Source of the DNA: Telmatobacter sp. DSM 110680 | GTDB lineage: Bacteria; Acidobacteriota; Terriglobia; Terriglobales; Acidobacteriaceae | Reading direction: 5' to 3' | Assembly (NCBI RefSeq): GCF_039994875.1 | Contig: NZ_CP121196.1 | Location: forward strand, 1,364,001-1,428,000 | DNA: 64,000 bases | Program-made: the position numbers and the translations under genes | The notes under the pieces: generated by a model | Databases searched by the model: none | What the model was told of the DNA's origin: nothing | The model's input: the letters and a program-made list of their open reading frames with translations, nothing else | Shown: piece after piece, positions 45,565 to 54,871 of the stretch | Layout: each line of letters begins with the position of its first letter | How positions within the stretch are numbered: position 1 is the first letter of the stretch

Positions 45565-45806
45565 TCATTGAGACTACACACCGCGCCGTCACGTGACTGC
45601 GGGAGCCAGTCACCGGCCACCGTCGCTTTGAGGGCAAAAAGTTGCCACTGTCTCCATTGCCGACTATACGGCCAGGTGGCTCAAGTCGAGCAGTTTCGAA
45701 TCGATCACTTGTGCAACAGTGCAGACGCCCCGAAGAGAGACGATCACCGCGGTGTGTCGCTCCTCTCTTCGTTCGTCTGGTCGGGCCTAGGCACCTTCCG
45801 GCGGCA

Positions 45807-46913
45807 CTATTGATCTCCGCCAAAGGTGTTTTCGATCGGCGTAATTGTACCGAACAGGCCATCCTGCTCGCCGTTAAGTCCGGCGGTGAAGTATAGAGTC
45901 GTTGCCGACCCTGACGTTCCGCCGCTCGCAAACGCGATCCCCCAGAGGCCATCGATAGCGATGGGCACGTTGTTGGCATCCACGAGATTGCCTTTGAGCG
46001 CTCCCGTCACCGGATCAAAGACGAGAATGTTGCCACTTCCAAACTGTCCCACCAAAATGTCGTGGCTGTAGATCCCGAAATCGCTGGGTGCCTGTGCCAT
46101 CCCCCAGGGAGCGTTGAACCATTTGCTCCTGTCGAGCCGATGCAGCAGACGACCCGTCGGCGAGAATACGTCCACGAAGCCAAGGCCCGCACCGTCTACC
46201 TCATCATGCTTTGCGCTGTCCTGCTTAGCGAATGCAACATAGAGATTGCCCCCGATGTTCTGGACATTGAAGGGAGCGAATCCATGTGGTATGCGCTCAT
46301 CTTGAAAAGCATCCTCATCCATCGAAATGCGGTGGAAGTTTGTGTCGTAGACACTCACGCGCCCTTTTCGAAAATCCGCCACATAGAGATAATTTGCTGA
46401 GCCGACGTGTGGATCATTGATGCTGGCCACGGCTACACCTTTGAAAACGGATGCGCTGTGCGTGTTGACCTTTACGATCGCCGTCGTTCCATTGACTCCC
46501 GGATTCCAACCGGAGATCGTGCCGTCTTCCGTGACGAAAAGGAACAAGGCTGGCTTGCCGGGAGCAATTTGAAAATCCTGACTTCCATTGAAGATTTGCC
46601 CTGTTGGCGTTCCTGATCCGCCGTCAGCACCCGGAATGGTTACGACAAGAGGAACGGCGGTGCCTGTTCCGGTATAGAGCGTCGAAAGGCCGGGGCCGTT
46701 ATCAGAAATCCACCACGGTGAGCCGGAACTCCGCGACATGCCCCAGGGATTAACCAGATTCGGATCCGTCGCGGCGGCCATTCCTGGGATGTCGGAAACG
46801 AGATTCGTCTGCTTGTAATGTTGGCTTTGTTGCGCTGGCAGCATTGACGAAAATGCCAGCACACCGATGGATGCAAAACGCGCGAACGTTGGGGAGGATT
46901 TTAGTTGAATCAT
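45807..46913 (-). CDS. TIGR03118-type secreted protein
   Basis: Exported protein of about 368 residues whose composition and blocks (LVNPWGMSRSSGSPWWISDN, then GPGLSTLYTGTGT, TGQIFNGSQDFQI and GLWGIAFASGGTSG) match the TIGR03118 family, a propeller-like secreted group reported near PEP-CTERM/exosortase genes. No PEP-CTERM tail is present here. ATG 46913 is chosen with AAGGAG 9 bases upstream. Three TTGTCA repeats at 11-bp spacing lie about 100 bases upstream and may be a regulator site. Confidence 0.82.
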   Translation of the reverse strand: MIQLKSSPTFARFASIGVLAFSSMLPAQQSQHYKQTNLVSDIPGMAAATDPNLVNPWGMSRSSGSPWWISDNGPGLSTLYTGTGTAVPLVVTIPGADGGSGTPTGQIFNGSQDFQIAPGKPALFLFVTEDGTISGWNPGVNGTTAIVKVNTHSASVFKGVAVASINDPHVGSANYLYVADFRKGRVSVYDTNFHRISMDEDAFQDERIPHGFAPFNVQNIGGNLYVAFAKQDSAKHDEVDGAGLGFVDVFSPTGRLLHRLDRSKWFNAPWGMAQAPSDFGIYSHDILVGQFGSGNILVFDPVTGALKGNLVDANNVPIAIDGLWGIAFASGGTSGSATTLYFTAGLNGEQDGLFGTITPIENTFGGDQ

Positions 46914-47009
46914 ATGCATAGACTCCTTGGTGCAAAGAGCGTTAACACTCGAATGGGCTGGGGGAGGGACGAGTGCTTCATCACCATAAAGCGCACACAA
47001 GGCTTACTT

Positions 47010-47035
47010 GTCAGCCAATTGTCATCCGGTGGTCA
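47010..47035. promoter_or_regulatory. Three phased GTCA direct repeats (11-bp period)
   Basis: GTCA occurs at 47010, 47021 and 47032, exactly 11 bases apart (TTGTCA, TTGTCA, TGGTCA). On the minus strand this reads as TGACA repeats upstream of the TIGR03118 gene. The geometry fits binding of an OmpR/PhoB-family regulator, as with Pho boxes. Confidence 0.6.
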
Positions 47036-47102
47036 TTGCATTGCTAAGTGCGGACTCCAGCTAGGCAATTTATTGCAGGACTTTGGTTTACATCGATCTG
47101 GT

Positions 47103-48311
47103 TTATTGTCCGACGCGCCACGACGATGTAGTCGACCAGCTCTTCAATTGGGCCAAAGCCCATTCGTTGGATTTGTCGGTATGACAGGATGTGCATGGAT
47201 TTGGAATTCCAAACTGCTGAGTCAGGCGGGGAGAGATAAATCGAAACGTGTGACTGCTCACGTAGTTGTTGCCGAGCGTTTGGGCGATCTTTGGCATGTG
47301 GCAAGCCGTGCACTGGCTCCCCGCGCTACTGGCAGCATGGTGCGTATGTTCACTTACTGTTCCCTTGAGTCCTGCTGGGTTGCTGCGTGTGTGGCAACCC
47401 AGGCAAAGAGCATTGCCCGCTACGATCAGGTTTGAGGGGTTGGCGTTGCTGTGTACCTCGTGGCAATCAAAGCAGCGCATGCCTCGGTGGTACATCACGC
47501 TCTGCACGAAGTCGTTCCCCTGCATGCGATTCTTGTGCCCAGATGCATCCGGCCAGAAATAGAAATCCTGCGTGCCAAATCGTGGAACCTCAAGATTCCA
47601 GACTTCCGCCAGCCGATGGCCGGGAACGAAGCCAACCGGCCAATCAACGTATTTTCCATCCACTGGAAGAATGAAAGGTCGGCCCTGGCTGTGGCATTGA
47701 ATACAAACATCATTCCCACTTACATATTCAAGTTTCTCAGGATTCACAATATTGGAGGTTGTTGGGTGCGCGACATGCTGGCTCCCAGGCCCATGGCACT
47801 TTTCACATCCCACATTCCATTCTGTAACTTCTCCCGTTTCTAACTGGTAGTTCACAGAGTGGCAGCCGTCGCACGTTGGTCCAGTGGGACGATCTTCATT
47901 GGGTTTTGGATAGTGCGCGACCCACCAATCGGCTTCGTCAGGAACGTGGTACGGAAGCCACTTCCCGTTCCTGATGTCCCATTGAGCGGGGAGGGGGTAA
48001 TAGCCACTGCCCTTTTTCGCGAAGTAGCGCTGTTTCCATCGGCTGCCATACACGAACGCGACCTGGTCTAGATTGAACGTGCGATTGGGGTCGGGATGAT
48101 TGAAGTCGCCGAGAACGACTTCGGGATGCAGCCTTGGATCGTGCACCACATTGGCCATCCTCGTCTGTTTCCATCCGTTAAATTCTTTCGCGTGACATTT
48201 GCGGCAGCTTTCTGATCCTGTGTAGTGCGACTTCATCTCTGGCTCGCACAATGCAGTCGCGGATAGAAGCAGAACCCCAAGCAGCAAAGCCATTCCATCG
48301 CGAACCATCAT
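47103..48311 (-). CDS. Octaheme c-type cytochrome
   Basis: Exported multiheme protein of 402 residues with eight CxxCH sites: CRKCH, CDGCH, CEKCH, CIQCH, CFDCH, CLGCH, CTACH and CTSCH. The signal is GMALLLGVLLLSATALC. Several extra His residues (HTHHAASS) could give distal ligands. It is of the cytochrome c554-like type often placed ahead of TPR domains; here it ends just after the last heme. ATG 48311 has GGAG about 7 bases upstream; a TTG at 48332 is not the start. It likely carries electrons in respiration, substrate unknown. Confidence 0.9.
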   Translation of the reverse strand: MMVRDGMALLLGVLLLSATALCEPEMKSHYTGSESCRKCHAKEFNGWKQTRMANVVHDPRLHPEVVLGDFNHPDPNRTFNLDQVAFVYGSRWKQRYFAKKGSGYYPLPAQWDIRNGKWLPYHVPDEADWWVAHYPKPNEDRPTGPTCDGCHSVNYQLETGEVTEWNVGCEKCHGPGSQHVAHPTTSNIVNPEKLEYVSGNDVCIQCHSQGRPFILPVDGKYVDWPVGFVPGHRLAEVWNLEVPRFGTQDFYFWPDASGHKNRMQGNDFVQSVMYHRGMRCFDCHEVHSNANPSNLIVAGNALCLGCHTRSNPAGLKGTVSEHTHHAASSAGSQCTACHMPKIAQTLGNNYVSSHTFRFISPRLTQQFGIPNPCTSCHTDKSNEWALAQLKSWSTTSSWRVGQ

Positions 48312-48399
48312 GCGCGCGCTCCTCGTTGACAAGTGAAATTTAACAAGTATGCAGAGCGGGCCAACTCATTCTATCCATGAACTATGGTCCTGAGACGAC

Positions 48400-48444
48400 T
48401 GACAATCAAATGACAATCGCCTGACCGAGGTCTGACACTTGTCA
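48400..48444. promoter_or_regulatory. Four phased TGAC direct repeats (11-bp period)
   Basis: TGAC begins at 48400, 48411, 48422 and 48433, each exactly 11 bases apart (TGACAAT, TGACAAT, TGACCGA, TGACACT). This is the arrangement of PhoB/OmpR-family binding boxes. The array lies between the divergent octaheme cytochrome and flippase genes and, because it would fall inside the 5' end of a longer flippase frame, supports the ATG at 48493 as start. Confidence 0.65.
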
Positions 48445-48492
48445 TCGCAGCCTCGCATAGTGTCGAGAAGTGTTGAGAGACGCGCGAGCAAC

Positions 48493-49824
48493 ATGAGGCT
48501 ACAGATCGCCAATTCCGTTTATGGCCTGCTCGATTATGCGGCTTACCCTTTCGGTATGCTCGCCCTGGCGCCGATCGTATTGCGCCACCTGGGCAGCGCG
48601 CAATATGGAATATGGGCGGTCGCGACCGCGATCGTCAGCTTCGCGTCCATCATGGCTTCAGGTTTCGGCGATGCCAACATTCAGCAGTTGGCAACACGCA
48701 GGAGAGCTGTCGATTCGGAACCCCTGCTTCGGGTGGTACGTGCCACCATGGGAATCCACATACTTCTCGGGACCGCGTTAGGCCTTATCTTGTGGATCGC
48801 CGCCCCGACGCTTGCAAGTCGGTTATCTCTCTCCGATGTGGCGCTGCATCATGCATGCCTATCGTGCATTCGAATCGCCGCCATCATCACACTGGTTCGC
48901 GCTATTGAAACTGTCTGCATCAGCACGCAGAGGGCCTTCGAACGCTACGGAGCCGCCGTCAGAATCAGCATCGCTGGACGCTTGCTCAGCCTCGTCGCCG
49001 CGGCGGTGCTTGCCACGTTCACCGGAAGCGTGGTCAACATCATGGCGGCTACAGCGGTCTTCGCATCCCTCGGTTTGATAGCCCAGTTGTTTCGGCTAAG
49101 ACAACTGCTGGACTATCAAGGTCTCGCCCCATCTTTCGAGCCCGCCGTAACGAGGGAACTCATCCGTTTCGGAATCTTTACGTGGCTGTTATCTGCAACC
49201 GGGGTGATGTTCAGCCAAGCCGACAGGTTGTTTGCGGGCGCATCGATGGGCGCTTCTGCTGTTGTCTCTTATGCGCTCTGTGCGCAGATATCGCAGCCAG
49301 TATATGGACTTACCGCCGCCGGACTTCATTTCCTTTTTCCCCACTTTGCTTCCCGGTTGTCTTCCACTCCATCTGCTGCGCTGCGAAAGACTTTGTTGAC
49401 TACTGTGCTGATCAATGTGCTTCTCGTCATTGCGGGAACGGGTAGCCTGCTCGCTTTCTCGGGCACACTTCTTCACGTTCTGGCTCCTGATGCAATTGCT
49501 CGCGAATGTGCGCCACTTTTGCCATCGGTACTTGCAAGCTCCGCACTGCTTGCCTTCTGTGTTTCCGGCACCTACGCGATGCTTGCGCTTGGGCGAGTGC
49601 TTTCCGTAACGATGATCAACCTGGCCGCAACCATCGCCCTGCTACTCGTGATTGTCATCTTCCTTCGCGGCTTCGGAGTGACCGCGATCGTCGCGGCGCG
49701 ATTAATCTTCGCTCTCATCTCGTTGCTGGTCTATGTCCCGCTGTTTCACGAATTGCGCTATGGCGTATTCCGCTCTGAAAGTCCTGTCGCGCGCACACAT
49801 GAAATAGCAGCGGAGGAGGCATGA
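48493..49824 (+). CDS. Polysaccharide flippase (Wzx/MATE-like)
   Basis: Inner-membrane lipid-linked oligosaccharide flippase of about 443 residues. It begins MRLQIANSVYGLLDYAAYPF and has some twelve helices (PIVLRHLGSAQYGIWAVATA, then TLVRAIETVCISTQRAFERY; LLSATGVMFSQADRLFAGAS), the Wzx/oligosaccharide-flippase pattern. ATG 48493 is preferred; a TTG at 48439 is the other end of the open frame. Its stop overlaps the WecG gene by 4 bases (ATGA), so the two are coupled. Confidence 0.88.
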   Translation: MRLQIANSVYGLLDYAAYPFGMLALAPIVLRHLGSAQYGIWAVATAIVSFASIMASGFGDANIQQLATRRRAVDSEPLLRVVRATMGIHILLGTALGLILWIAAPTLASRLSLSDVALHHACLSCIRIAAIITLVRAIETVCISTQRAFERYGAAVRISIAGRLLSLVAAAVLATFTGSVVNIMAATAVFASLGLIAQLFRLRQLLDYQGLAPSFEPAVTRELIRFGIFTWLLSATGVMFSQADRLFAGASMGASAVVSYALCAQISQPVYGLTAAGLHFLFPHFASRLSSTPSAALRKTLLTTVLINVLLVIAGTGSLLAFSGTLLHVLAPDAIARECAPLLPSVLASSALLAFCVSGTYAMLALGRVLSVTMINLAATIALLLVIVIFLRGFGVTAIVAARLIFALISLLVYVPLFHELRYGVFRSESPVARTHEIAAEEA

Positions 49825-50783
49825 CTGAGCGGAGCACCTTGTTTGACTCCAATACTTCGCAGAAACCGCTGATCCTGACGCGAGCAAATGCGATATCCAA
49901 CGCAGCGAGAGCGTTCGTTCCTAACGGAACTGGAGCTGCCGGCGCGCACGCCAATGTACTTGGAGTACGGGTCGAAGCGATCACTATGACTGCCGCGCTT
50001 GAACGAATCGAATGCGCGCTACTGATGAGCCAAAAAGGCTACATTTGCCTCGCCGGAGTTCACGGCATTATGGAGGCCCAGCGAAACGCTGCAGTCAAAA
50101 GTGCCTTTGACAATGCCTTTTTGACGCTGCCCGACGGCACCCCAACTGCTTGGGTTGGCCGGTTGCAGGGATTGCCATGGATGCAGAGGTTGACCGGGCC
50201 TGATCTCATGCTTGAAATATTTCGAAATAGACAATTCGCCAGCTATAGACATTTTCTGTATGGCGGAAAACCAGACGTAGCGCAGGAATTGGCGACTAAC
50301 CTATCGCGGCAATTCCCCTGGGTTGAGATCGCCGGTACGTACACTCCGCCGTTTCATGACTTGACGATCGCGGAAGAGCAGAACCTGGTGTCAACGATTC
50401 GTGTCTTGAAGCCGCATATGATCTGGGTGGGCATCAGTTCGCCCCGGCAGGAAATGTTCATGCACAAGATGCTTCCCAAGTTGGATACTTCCCTGATGTT
50501 TGGCGTTGGCGCGGCCTTCGATTTTCACACCGGTCGGATCAAGGATTGCGCCGAGTGGATCAAGCGCGCAGGCCTTCAGTGGCTCCATCGGCTGATCCAG
50601 GATCCAAGGCACCTTCTTGGTCGCTATGTGCGCAATAACCCTGCGTTCCTCTGGCAGATTGCTCTTCAATTGGCGGGCATTACCGTCTACGAAACTGAAC
50701 ATCCATCAAGCGCGTTGACAACAGAATTGCAACGTCTCCAAAAGCCCAATGCTGATTTCTGCATTGGCGACACTTACGGATGA
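49821..50783 (+). CDS. WecG/TagA/CpsF-family glycosyltransferase (GT26)
   Basis: Transfers a sugar (often ManNAc-type) to a lipid-linked intermediate in exopolysaccharide or teichoic acid synthesis. Motifs are LPDGTPTAWVGRLQG with the conserved Asp, RLTGPDLMLEIF, FLYGGKPDVAQELA, VGISSPRQEMFMHKML and FGVGAAFDFHTGRIKDCAEW. Length 320 residues is longer at the N-terminus than usual. GGAGG precedes the ATG. The upstream flippase overlap shows co-translation. Confidence 0.93.
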   Translation: MTERSTLFDSNTSQKPLILTRANAISNAARAFVPNGTGAAGAHANVLGVRVEAITMTAALERIECALLMSQKGYICLAGVHGIMEAQRNAAVKSAFDNAFLTLPDGTPTAWVGRLQGLPWMQRLTGPDLMLEIFRNRQFASYRHFLYGGKPDVAQELATNLSRQFPWVEIAGTYTPPFHDLTIAEEQNLVSTIRVLKPHMIWVGISSPRQEMFMHKMLPKLDTSLMFGVGAAFDFHTGRIKDCAEWIKRAGLQWLHRLIQDPRHLLGRYVRNNPAFLWQIALQLAGITVYETEHPSSALTTELQRLQKPNADFCIGDTYG

Positions 50784-50796
50784 ACGTATTGGCTTT

Positions 50797-51507
50797 TTAG
50801 TAGGTCGGTTTCACATCGTGATCGTAAGCCTGCCCGTACATGTTGGTGTGGGCTGGTGTTCCCAACAAGGCAGCGGGAATCTGCACAGATCCCAGGTCGG
50901 CAGATCCCGGAGCGACATGAACTCGGCGAACCATCTTATTCAGATCGGCCTGCCCGACGCCTTCGATCCATATGTGCAACTCGTAGTCTCCGGACCGAAC
51001 GTACGAGAGGTGAAAAGCTCCCTTCGGATCGGCCACGTCATAGAGAGCCGTCGAAAGAGTAAGGATCACCGCGCTCATCTCCGGGTGAATGTTGCAAAAG
51101 ATATAGGAGATACCCTCGCGGGAAAAAGTCACGGACTTTGTGGAGCCAGCTTCGTAGAGGCCTAGGTCAAATCGTTTTCCATCAAACAGTGAGAACACGT
51201 TGTGAAAGAACGGGTCGGCATTCGGAAACTGCACTACGCCCCCAACAGGAATGATGAGCAAATGCGGTTTGAACATGCGATTCTTTTGCTGAAGTGTGTA
51301 GCGACGCTCCGGAACGAACGGAGCCGGTGGCGTTTCTTGCAGCGGCTTTAGCCAGAAGACGGCGGAAGGGACGGCACGCCGCGTTGCGAGCTTGGGAAAT
51401 GAAAGCCGCATGTTGACATCCACCGTCGGGTTGGTTTGCCCGCTCAGTCCACTGGCAGCCAGTATAAGCAACAGAAGCATCCGCAACGTGTGTCGTGCTC
51501 TGCTCAT
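50797..51507 (-). CDS. Secreted cupredoxin-like protein
   Basis: Exported protein of 236 residues (signal MLLLLILAASGLSGQT) with a type-I copper-like site: His in NADPFFHNVFSLF, Cys and His in IFCNIHPEMSAV, with Met after it, spaced as in plastocyanin. The rest is beta-rich, including a C-terminal Ig-like part (GDYELHIWIEG). Relatives are labelled 'methylamine utilization' in some annotations. Its start overlaps the porin stop by one base (TGATG), so it is the fourth gene of the RR-HK-porin operon. An electron-carrier or metal-handling role is inferred. Confidence 0.8.
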   Translation of the reverse strand: MSRARHTLRMLLLLILAASGLSGQTNPTVDVNMRLSFPKLATRRAVPSAVFWLKPLQETPPAPFVPERRYTLQQKNRMFKPHLLIIPVGGVVQFPNADPFFHNVFSLFDGKRFDLGLYEAGSTKSVTFSREGISYIFCNIHPEMSAVILTLSTALYDVADPKGAFHLSYVRSGDYELHIWIEGVGQADLNKMVRRVHVAPGSADLGSVQIPAALLGTPAHTNMYGQAYDHDVKPTY

Positions 51508-53039
51508 CAGAAACGGTACCCCGTCGCGATCCCGATGATATCTCCGGTAGCGGTGTAGTAGTTCACTGGAGAGCTCATAAGATGACGGTATTCCAATGAA
51601 AACAGCAAATAAGCGCTGGGCCGATAGATTACGTTGCCGGTAAAAGTCCGATTGCGTGCGAGGTTCAGATAGTAGGAACTTTGACTACCCGAGTAGGGCC
51701 TCAGCTGTGCTGCCGGCACTTGATCGGTCCCGAATGCAACGTTGAATTCCAGATGCTCGCTGGTGCGCTCCTTCCACTGCGCCCATCCGCCGAAATCGTC
51801 GAGCGTACGAAATGAATAGCCCGACGGCAACATCGGATTCAAACGATAGACGTAGTCTTTGTAAGCGCCGCCACCCAGGCCGCCGAGGGCCTGCCCCCAG
51901 TAGCCACTGCCGCTAAATTCAGCACGGCCCGGAAGCGGAATACGGTAGTCCAATGTGCCGGCCCATGAATTGAAGCGCGTCCCGCCCTGCGTTTTGTGGG
52001 GAACGTAGAGGCCGCCGAATCCCATGTGCAGCCCGTTTTCATTTGTGCCTTTGACAAAGGCGACTCTGCCCTCGACGCCGGGCCAACGACTCATCTCGCT
52101 TGTCGAAGGTTGAGCGAGGTTTGCAGACGCCGTAGCGACGTTGTAAATCTGCGGCGAATTCATGACATCGATCAGCGCGGCCTCAAGTCTGAGACGTTGC
52201 GAAGAAGAAGCTGGGAAGTCCGCTGACATTCCCACTTGCGGATTCCATGTCCACAGATTTCCTGACCACGACAGAGCCGGAACAGCGACCGCAGTGAGCG
52301 ACGTGGGAGAGTTAGGCACCACAATCGCGTGGTCGAGAGAGAAGAATGCCTCTGCCCCATCCCAGTTCAGAGAGGCGTGGGCAGTTCGCAGCCGAATAAG
52401 CCCACCTCCATACGGGGAACCGGTGGATCCCGAAAGTGACGCTCCGTCAAAATCGACACGCACGTCGGCATGTGTCCGAGCATTGAAGAGATGAGGCCCG
52501 TGAGCATCGATGCCGAGCACTGTTTGCCGCAATGAAGCGCCTGTCGCTCCTGCGCCCTCAAGAACAAGCGTCGGGTTTACCGGATCGTCTGTCAGGGCTG
52601 TATTTACATAGCCGGTCAGCAGCACGAGGCCGCTTAACTTCAGCGGATATTTCGATTCGCTTTCGACCTTAGCTTGCTCGTGAGTAGCGATCTGTGTTTC
52701 TTCAAGAGACTGCTGCTCGCGAATCTGGTCGACTGCGGCGGAAAGCTGAGCGGCAGAGGTGGTTGTAGTATCTACCGCGTGCTCTTGTGCCATCTGCTGT
52801 CGCAAGCGAGCCAGTTCAGCCCGCAGTTGCTCCATTTGGCGTTGCGATTCATCAAGCCTGCTCTGCGCCTGGCTCATTGCCTCAGTTAGCTGCTGCACTT
52901 TCGATGCGAGACTCTCATCCGTAGCTTGCTGGGCCTCCGCCGCCAAACTGGCCGCACAGATGAGGCCGAGCAATGGTGCGCAAAGACGAGAGGCAACCCG
53001 GATCGAGATACGCTTTACTGATGCGCGATACTGGATCAT
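51507..53039 (-). CDS. Outer-membrane porin with N-terminal coiled coil
   Basis: Outer-membrane beta-barrel of about 510 residues. After the signal (LLGLICAASLAAEAQQ) is a coiled-coil segment (LTEAMSQAQSRLDESQRQME), then a barrel with alternating strands ending in ATGYRF, whose final Phe is the usual export signal. The arrangement resembles OprP/OprO-like and related porins. ATG 53039 overlaps the kinase stop by 4 bases (ATGA). It belongs to the same operon as the sensor kinase and response regulator. Substrate unknown. Confidence 0.85.
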   Translation of the reverse strand: MIQYRASVKRISIRVASRLCAPLLGLICAASLAAEAQQATDESLASKVQQLTEAMSQAQSRLDESQRQMEQLRAELARLRQQMAQEHAVDTTTTSAAQLSAAVDQIREQQSLEETQIATHEQAKVESESKYPLKLSGLVLLTGYVNTALTDDPVNPTLVLEGAGATGASLRQTVLGIDAHGPHLFNARTHADVRVDFDGASLSGSTGSPYGGGLIRLRTAHASLNWDGAEAFFSLDHAIVVPNSPTSLTAVAVPALSWSGNLWTWNPQVGMSADFPASSSQRLRLEAALIDVMNSPQIYNVATASANLAQPSTSEMSRWPGVEGRVAFVKGTNENGLHMGFGGLYVPHKTQGGTRFNSWAGTLDYRIPLPGRAEFSGSGYWGQALGGLGGGAYKDYVYRLNPMLPSGYSFRTLDDFGGWAQWKERTSEHLEFNVAFGTDQVPAAQLRPYSGSQSSYYLNLARNRTFTGNVIYRPSAYLLFSLEYRHLMSSPVNYYTATGDIIGIATGYRF

Positions 53040-54829
53040 CCCGCTGCCCACCTTTTCTGATTGGCGCTCTCTGGCGAAGTATGCTGCACGATTCCTCGAG
53101 CGATTGTCATGCGAAAGATCGTTTGGCCGGGGCTGCTTGTTACAAGAATTACCTCCCCGCCGTGCTCTGCAGCGATGCAGTTTGCCAGGGTAAGGCCGAG
53201 TCCGGAGCCCTTCTGCTTTCCTTCGCTGACAAATGGCTGGAACATACTGCTGCGGACATTCTCCGCAACCCCTGGTCCGTTGTCCTCAACCTCGATTGAA
53301 ATCACGCCATCACGAACACCGAGATGCGCCTGCACGCGCGCTTCCTTTTCCCCAGTCCGCGCCGATTGGCATGCGTTGAGCAACAGATTATAAATGGCTC
53401 TCTCGATTTGTTTGCCATCGACCAGCGCGGCTGAGTCTGCGGGATCTCCATAATTGGCCGTCAGTGTAACTCCTGCGGCATCAGGATGCGCGTGAAGCAA
53501 CGACAGGGCACGTTCCATCAGAGTGGCGACCAACTCATGGGAGCGCCGTATCGCCGCACCGGTGCGGCTGAATATCAGCATCGATTCGATGAGCTCCGTT
53601 GTTCCGTGTACCGCGGTGCGAATATCGCTGAGAATCTCGCCACGTTCGCTCTCAGAAAGCGGGGAAGAGGCGAGGAATTCAGAATTCGCGTAGACGCTTG
53701 CAAGATAATGCCGCAGATCGTGGGAAACTGAGCTCGCCATGCGCCCGATGGTTGCCAGGCGCTCAGACTCGAGCAGCGCGAGGTTGGTGCGCATGATTTC
53801 GTCGCGCATTCCAGCGAACGCCAAGCTCAACTGTCGAACCTCGCGCGTGCCGTCGCTTGGAAGGAGGTGCGAACTGTCGCCCACGCCGAAAGCGCGAACG
53901 CCGGTAGCCAAATCCTCGAGGGGACGAGTTACGATCCTCGAGAGCCATATCATCAAAACCGTTCCGATGATCAGCGCAAGAAATCCTGCGAATAGGACGA
54001 GGCGGTCAATCTGCCTAATCGACTGTTCAGCCTGGTCAAAAGATTTCATTACCACCAACTGAAGCGGCACCGGTGAGCTTGGTGTGAGATCACGCATCGC
54101 GACGATGAAGCGTGCATTTCCTAGTGTCAGCGTGACCGGCGCATTCAGATCATGTCCCTCCACAATCGTGGTGCCTACCATTTGACGAACTACTGACTCA
54201 TCCAGGGTGCTGGCCAGCGACCGTCCCTGGCTAAGAAATGTCGCTTCGACTGCAGTTACCTGGCTGATCTGCCGCAGAAGGTCGGGGCCGATGACAAAAC
54301 CGCTGATTACATATCCCAGTAATACGCCATCTTTTTCCCGGCCAAAATAAAGAGGGTGCACAGAGCACGCGTACAGGTGGCCGGAGCTTACAAGATAACG
54401 GGGCGTCGGGGTCTTGAAGAGCTGGCTGACATCCGTGGCTAACTGTCTGGACCCTGTGGGATCCTTTACATAGGCCGCAGCAACGCGTCCTTTGTTATCT
54501 GCCAATGCGAAAAGATCGCTTTCGCTGATCTTCCAGAAATGAACTCCGCCATCTTCAATGGTGGCCTGATCGCTGGTGGTCATCAGGGCTTTGAGAGTAG
54601 GCAGATCGGCCAACAGGGCATTCTCTTCCTCCAGGCCAGCGAGACGTTGACTCTCAAGGTTTTGAAATGTGATAACGGAGTGCTCAAGGTCCTTGGTTAG
54701 GCCCTGGGTAACTTGCGCCTCGAGCTGATGGCGAACGATGAGTAAGCTGCCAAACGTTGCGCTCGCAATGATCACTGCCATGGCGGCAACCAGGAGCACG
54801 CGGGTCCGAATCCCTCTGTTCTCGCCCAT
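53036..54829 (-). CDS. Sensor histidine kinase
   Basis: Membrane histidine kinase of 597 residues. Helix 1 is at 10-32 (VLLVAAMAVIIASATFGSLL), a large extracytoplasmic sensor of about 245 residues follows (double-cache-like), then helix 2 near 278-298, a HAMP domain (RIVTRPLEDLATGVRAFG), the phospho-acceptor SSVSHDLRHYLASVYANSEF, and the ATPase with NLLLNACQSA, EDNGPGVAEN and GSGLGLTLANCIA. It phosphorylates the upstream OmpR/PhoB-type regulator. The signal sensed is unknown. It is 42 bases after the regulator gene and overlaps the porin gene. Confidence 0.94.
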   Translation of the reverse strand: MGENRGIRTRVLLVAAMAVIIASATFGSLLIVRHQLEAQVTQGLTKDLEHSVITFQNLESQRLAGLEEENALLADLPTLKALMTTSDQATIEDGGVHFWKISESDLFALADNKGRVAAAYVKDPTGSRQLATDVSQLFKTPTPRYLVSSGHLYACSVHPLYFGREKDGVLLGYVISGFVIGPDLLRQISQVTAVEATFLSQGRSLASTLDESVVRQMVGTTIVEGHDLNAPVTLTLGNARFIVAMRDLTPSSPVPLQLVVMKSFDQAEQSIRQIDRLVLFAGFLALIIGTVLMIWLSRIVTRPLEDLATGVRAFGVGDSSHLLPSDGTREVRQLSLAFAGMRDEIMRTNLALLESERLATIGRMASSVSHDLRHYLASVYANSEFLASSPLSESERGEILSDIRTAVHGTTELIESMLIFSRTGAAIRRSHELVATLMERALSLLHAHPDAAGVTLTANYGDPADSAALVDGKQIERAIYNLLLNACQSARTGEKEARVQAHLGVRDGVISIEVEDNGPGVAENVRSSMFQPFVSEGKQKGSGLGLTLANCIAAEHGGEVILVTSSPGQTIFRMTIARGIVQHTSPESANQKRWAAG

Positions 54830-54871
54830 GCGCTCTACTCCTGCACCGTTCGGAGTTTCATTCGATAAAGC

